DNA of 7,565 nt from Chloroflexota bacterium. GTDB lineage: Bacteria > Chloroflexota > Dehalococcoidia > UBA3495. The notes beneath the pieces are model-generated. The model made no database searches and had not been told where the DNA came from. It saw nothing but the letters and a program-made list of their open reading frames with translations. The translations under genes were made by a program, and so were the position numbers. Below are positions 6,441 to 7,565 of this stretch, piece after piece (within the stretch, counting starts at the first letter, position 1; each line of letters starts with the position of its first letter). The stretch spans positions 5,258-12,822 of the forward strand of contig PBBR01000015.1 in NCBI GenBank assembly GCA_002716645.1, written 5' to 3'.

Positions 6441-6498
6441 GATCAGTATATTCTTTTTAAATGGGTTTGGGATAGAGGGTAATATGTGTGGTGACGAA

Positions 6499-6930
6499 TC
6501 AGGCAATGCCAGTTTCAGTCAAGTAGTTTTGCCTTTGGGTTAAATTTTCTAAAGTAATGCTGCTTAACACGTTGTGTATGGATTGTTCTACTGATTTCCA
6601 TATCTCTTGTTGAGCGCAGCTTACGGAAAACATACAGTCTTCTGGAGACGTGATGCAATCAAGTGGAGAACTGTTGGGCTCGAGCGTATCCATTACCATA
6701 CTCAATGTGATCTCAGAGGGGGGCATGCTTAGAGAGTGGCCACCTTTCGGTCCTCGTCGACTCACAACTAGTCCCTCTTTACTGAGGGCAGCCATCAGTT
6801 GCTCTAGATATGATTCAGGTATCCCTTGTTTTACTGCTATATCTGCGGTTTGCACTTGGCCCTTCCCGTATTGACTGGCAAGCTCCATGAGTGCTCTCAC
6901 ACCATAATCGACCTTCATAGGTATCCGCAT
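6499..6930 (-). CDS. Rrf2-family transcriptional regulator with IscR-like cysteine cluster
   Basis: Rrf2 proteins are dimeric winged-helix regulators, many sensing Fe-S status, nitric oxide or cysteine (IscR, NsrR, CymR). The 143-aa product starts MRIPMKVDYGVRALMELA, aligning end to end with the family's usual MKLSTKGRYGLRALLELA-type start. The recognition helix region is IPESYLEQLMAALSKEGLV (about 37-55) and the wing is SRRGPKGG (57-64). Cysteines at 92, 99 and 105 (C-x6-C-x5-C) closely match the IscR cluster ligands at 92, 98 and 104, so Fe-S binding is likely; CymR lacks these. I start at ATG 6930, preceded by AGGAG at 8 nt. An upstream in-frame ATG at 6972 would add 14 residues and overlap the probable promoter. 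Its location just upstream of moeB-cysM suggests control of sulfur or Fe-S metabolism, but the targets are inference. Confidence 0.92.
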   Translation of the reverse strand: MRIPMKVDYGVRALMELASQYGKGQVQTADIAVKQGIPESYLEQLMAALSKEGLVVSRRGPKGGHSLSMPPSEITLSMVMDTLEPNSSPLDCITSPEDCMFSVSCAQQEIWKSVEQSIHNVLSSITLENLTQRQNYLTETGIA

Positions 6931-6962
6931 AGTTAGCTCTCCTAGGGTCGCTTTATAACAGA

Positions 6963-6992
6963 AGTATAACACCGGATATTGTCAGTTACCAA
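6963..6992 (-). promoter_or_regulatory. Possible rrf2 promoter
   Basis: Minus-strand TTGGTA (6992-6987) and TATACT (6968-6963) are spaced by 18 nt. The -10 matches the consensus at five of six positions and the -35 at four. It lies 32 bp before the rrf2 ATG in the 89-bp gap after the HAD gene. The spacer contains the TATCCGG motif also found in the moeB promoter. Confidence 0.45.
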
Positions 6993-7019
6993 TTAATTAA
7001 GCCGTATTGGCGCCTCGAG

Positions 7020-7565
7020 TCAAGATAATAATATCTCTGATAATGCTAGGAAATCTTTAACCACTATATCTGGCTGGTAGAGTGAATATTCTGTAGGAAG
7101 ATCATATCTGTTTACGTATGCACCGCGGTACCCGCAACTTTGTGCTCCAAGGATATCGAATGCGTGCGCGGCTACCATCATTATCTCCTCGGGTGATTTG
7201 TGCAGTGATTGCGCAGCGTACCGATATATACCCGGACTCGGTTTGAATTGTCCTACACTTTCGACGGAAAATATTGCCTTGAATGGGATTTTGATATTGT
7301 TTTCCACTAAATGTTCTAGGAAGTTTAATTCTCCGTTGGATAAAGCTACTAGTTCATACCTTTCTGAGAGCGCTTTTAGCCCGTCAATAGCATCCGGATA
7401 GGGTCTTAGGTCCTTGTATACAGACATGAATTGATCTACTTCAGCTTCCTCAAACGGAATTTTATGGAGGTTTAAACAGTATATGAATGCACGGCGGCAG
7501 GTGTATTGGTATCCAGAGTGCCCCAGCATGAGAATATTGTCTTGATACTGTTCGATACGCTGACG
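7020..7565 (-). CDS. HAD-superfamily, (S)-2-haloacid dehalogenase-like protein, 5' end outside window
   Basis: The frame is open to the window edge, giving 181 visible residues. The catalytic aspartate motif I expected near the N-terminus is not included, and the in-frame ATG at 7529 is internal. Visible features are the helical cap segment (QYQDNILMLGHSGYQYTCRR, like the type II dehalogenase EYTxxR region), motif II LVALSNG (Ser76 of the visible part), motif III Lys108 in QFKPSPGIY, and motif IV MMVAAHAFDILGAQ with Asp137. Characterised L-2-haloacid dehalogenases carry SSN before this aspartate; here it is AAH, so dehalogenase activity is uncertain and another hydrolase/phosphatase substrate is possible. 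The gene ends 89 bp before rrf2, and no functional link to the cysteine genes is evident. Confidence 0.85.
   Translation of the reverse strand, partial: RQRIEQYQDNILMLGHSGYQYTCRRAFIYCLNLHKIPFEEAEVDQFMSVYKDLRPYPDAIDGLKALSERYELVALSNGELNFLEHLVENNIKIPFKAIFSVESVGQFKPSPGIYRYAAQSLHKSPEEIMMVAAHAFDILGAQSCGYRGAYVNRYDLPTEYSLYQPDIVVKDFLALSEILLS

Noticed and set aside
6242..6498. Hidden CysO/MoaD-like carrier gene between rrf2 and moeB
   Set aside because: Stops interrupt the frames and no ubiquitin-like ORF ending GG exists; only the 17-codon leader ORF fits.
6931..6972. Longer rrf2 start at ATG 6972
   Set aside because: It overlaps the probable promoter -10, lacks a ribosome-binding site and adds residues absent from typical Rrf2 proteins.

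Overview
The window is a compact bacterial chromosome segment in which every supported gene lies on the minus strand. Genes are therefore read from high to low coordinates. The base composition leans to AT, and the initiation factor IF-2 is short (606 aa, with no long N-terminal extension). With the nusA-ylxR-infB-rbfA order and an actinobacterial-type CysM beside a MoeB, this fits a Chloroflexota lineage (Dehalococcoidia/SAR202-like). That placement is inference; there is no rRNA here to test it.

Right part (7565 to 6499): a haloacid-dehalogenase-type HAD protein whose N-terminus lies outside the window, then an Rrf2-family regulator with a three-cysteine cluster of the Fe-S type and its own likely promoter.

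Middle (6440 to 4362): a sulfur/cysteine unit. A strong sigma70-like promoter (TTGACA-17-TAGACT) starts a roughly 185-nt leader, then moeB (E1-like sulfur-carrier activating enzyme) and cysM (cysteine synthase of the O-phosphoserine, CysO-dependent type). The leader holds the most interesting object in the window: a 17-codon ORF, MNVKTAHYKHCCNCPRK, with three Cys codons near its end. It is followed by four RNA segments that can form mutually exclusive pairings (1:2, 2:3, 3:4), the last being a GC-rich hairpin followed by five T. This has the layout of a trp-type leader-peptide attenuator responding to cysteine. Its start codon sits only about 4 nt from the predicted transcription start, so the leader ORF is nearly leaderless.

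Left part (4289 to 1): a transcription/translation operon. A promoter and a long near-perfect inverted repeat precede nusA, which has a long acidic C-terminal extension. The next 267 bp hold what appears to be ylxR, readable only with two compensating frameshifts. Then come infB and a 3'-truncated rbfA. The usual rimP gene is not next to nusA.

Together: MoeB would adenylate a small sulfur carrier (not encoded here), and CysM would use its thiocarboxylate with O-phosphoserine to make cysteine. The leader would shut the unit off when Cys-tRNA is plentiful, and the Rrf2 protein is a candidate second, Fe-S-linked regulator.
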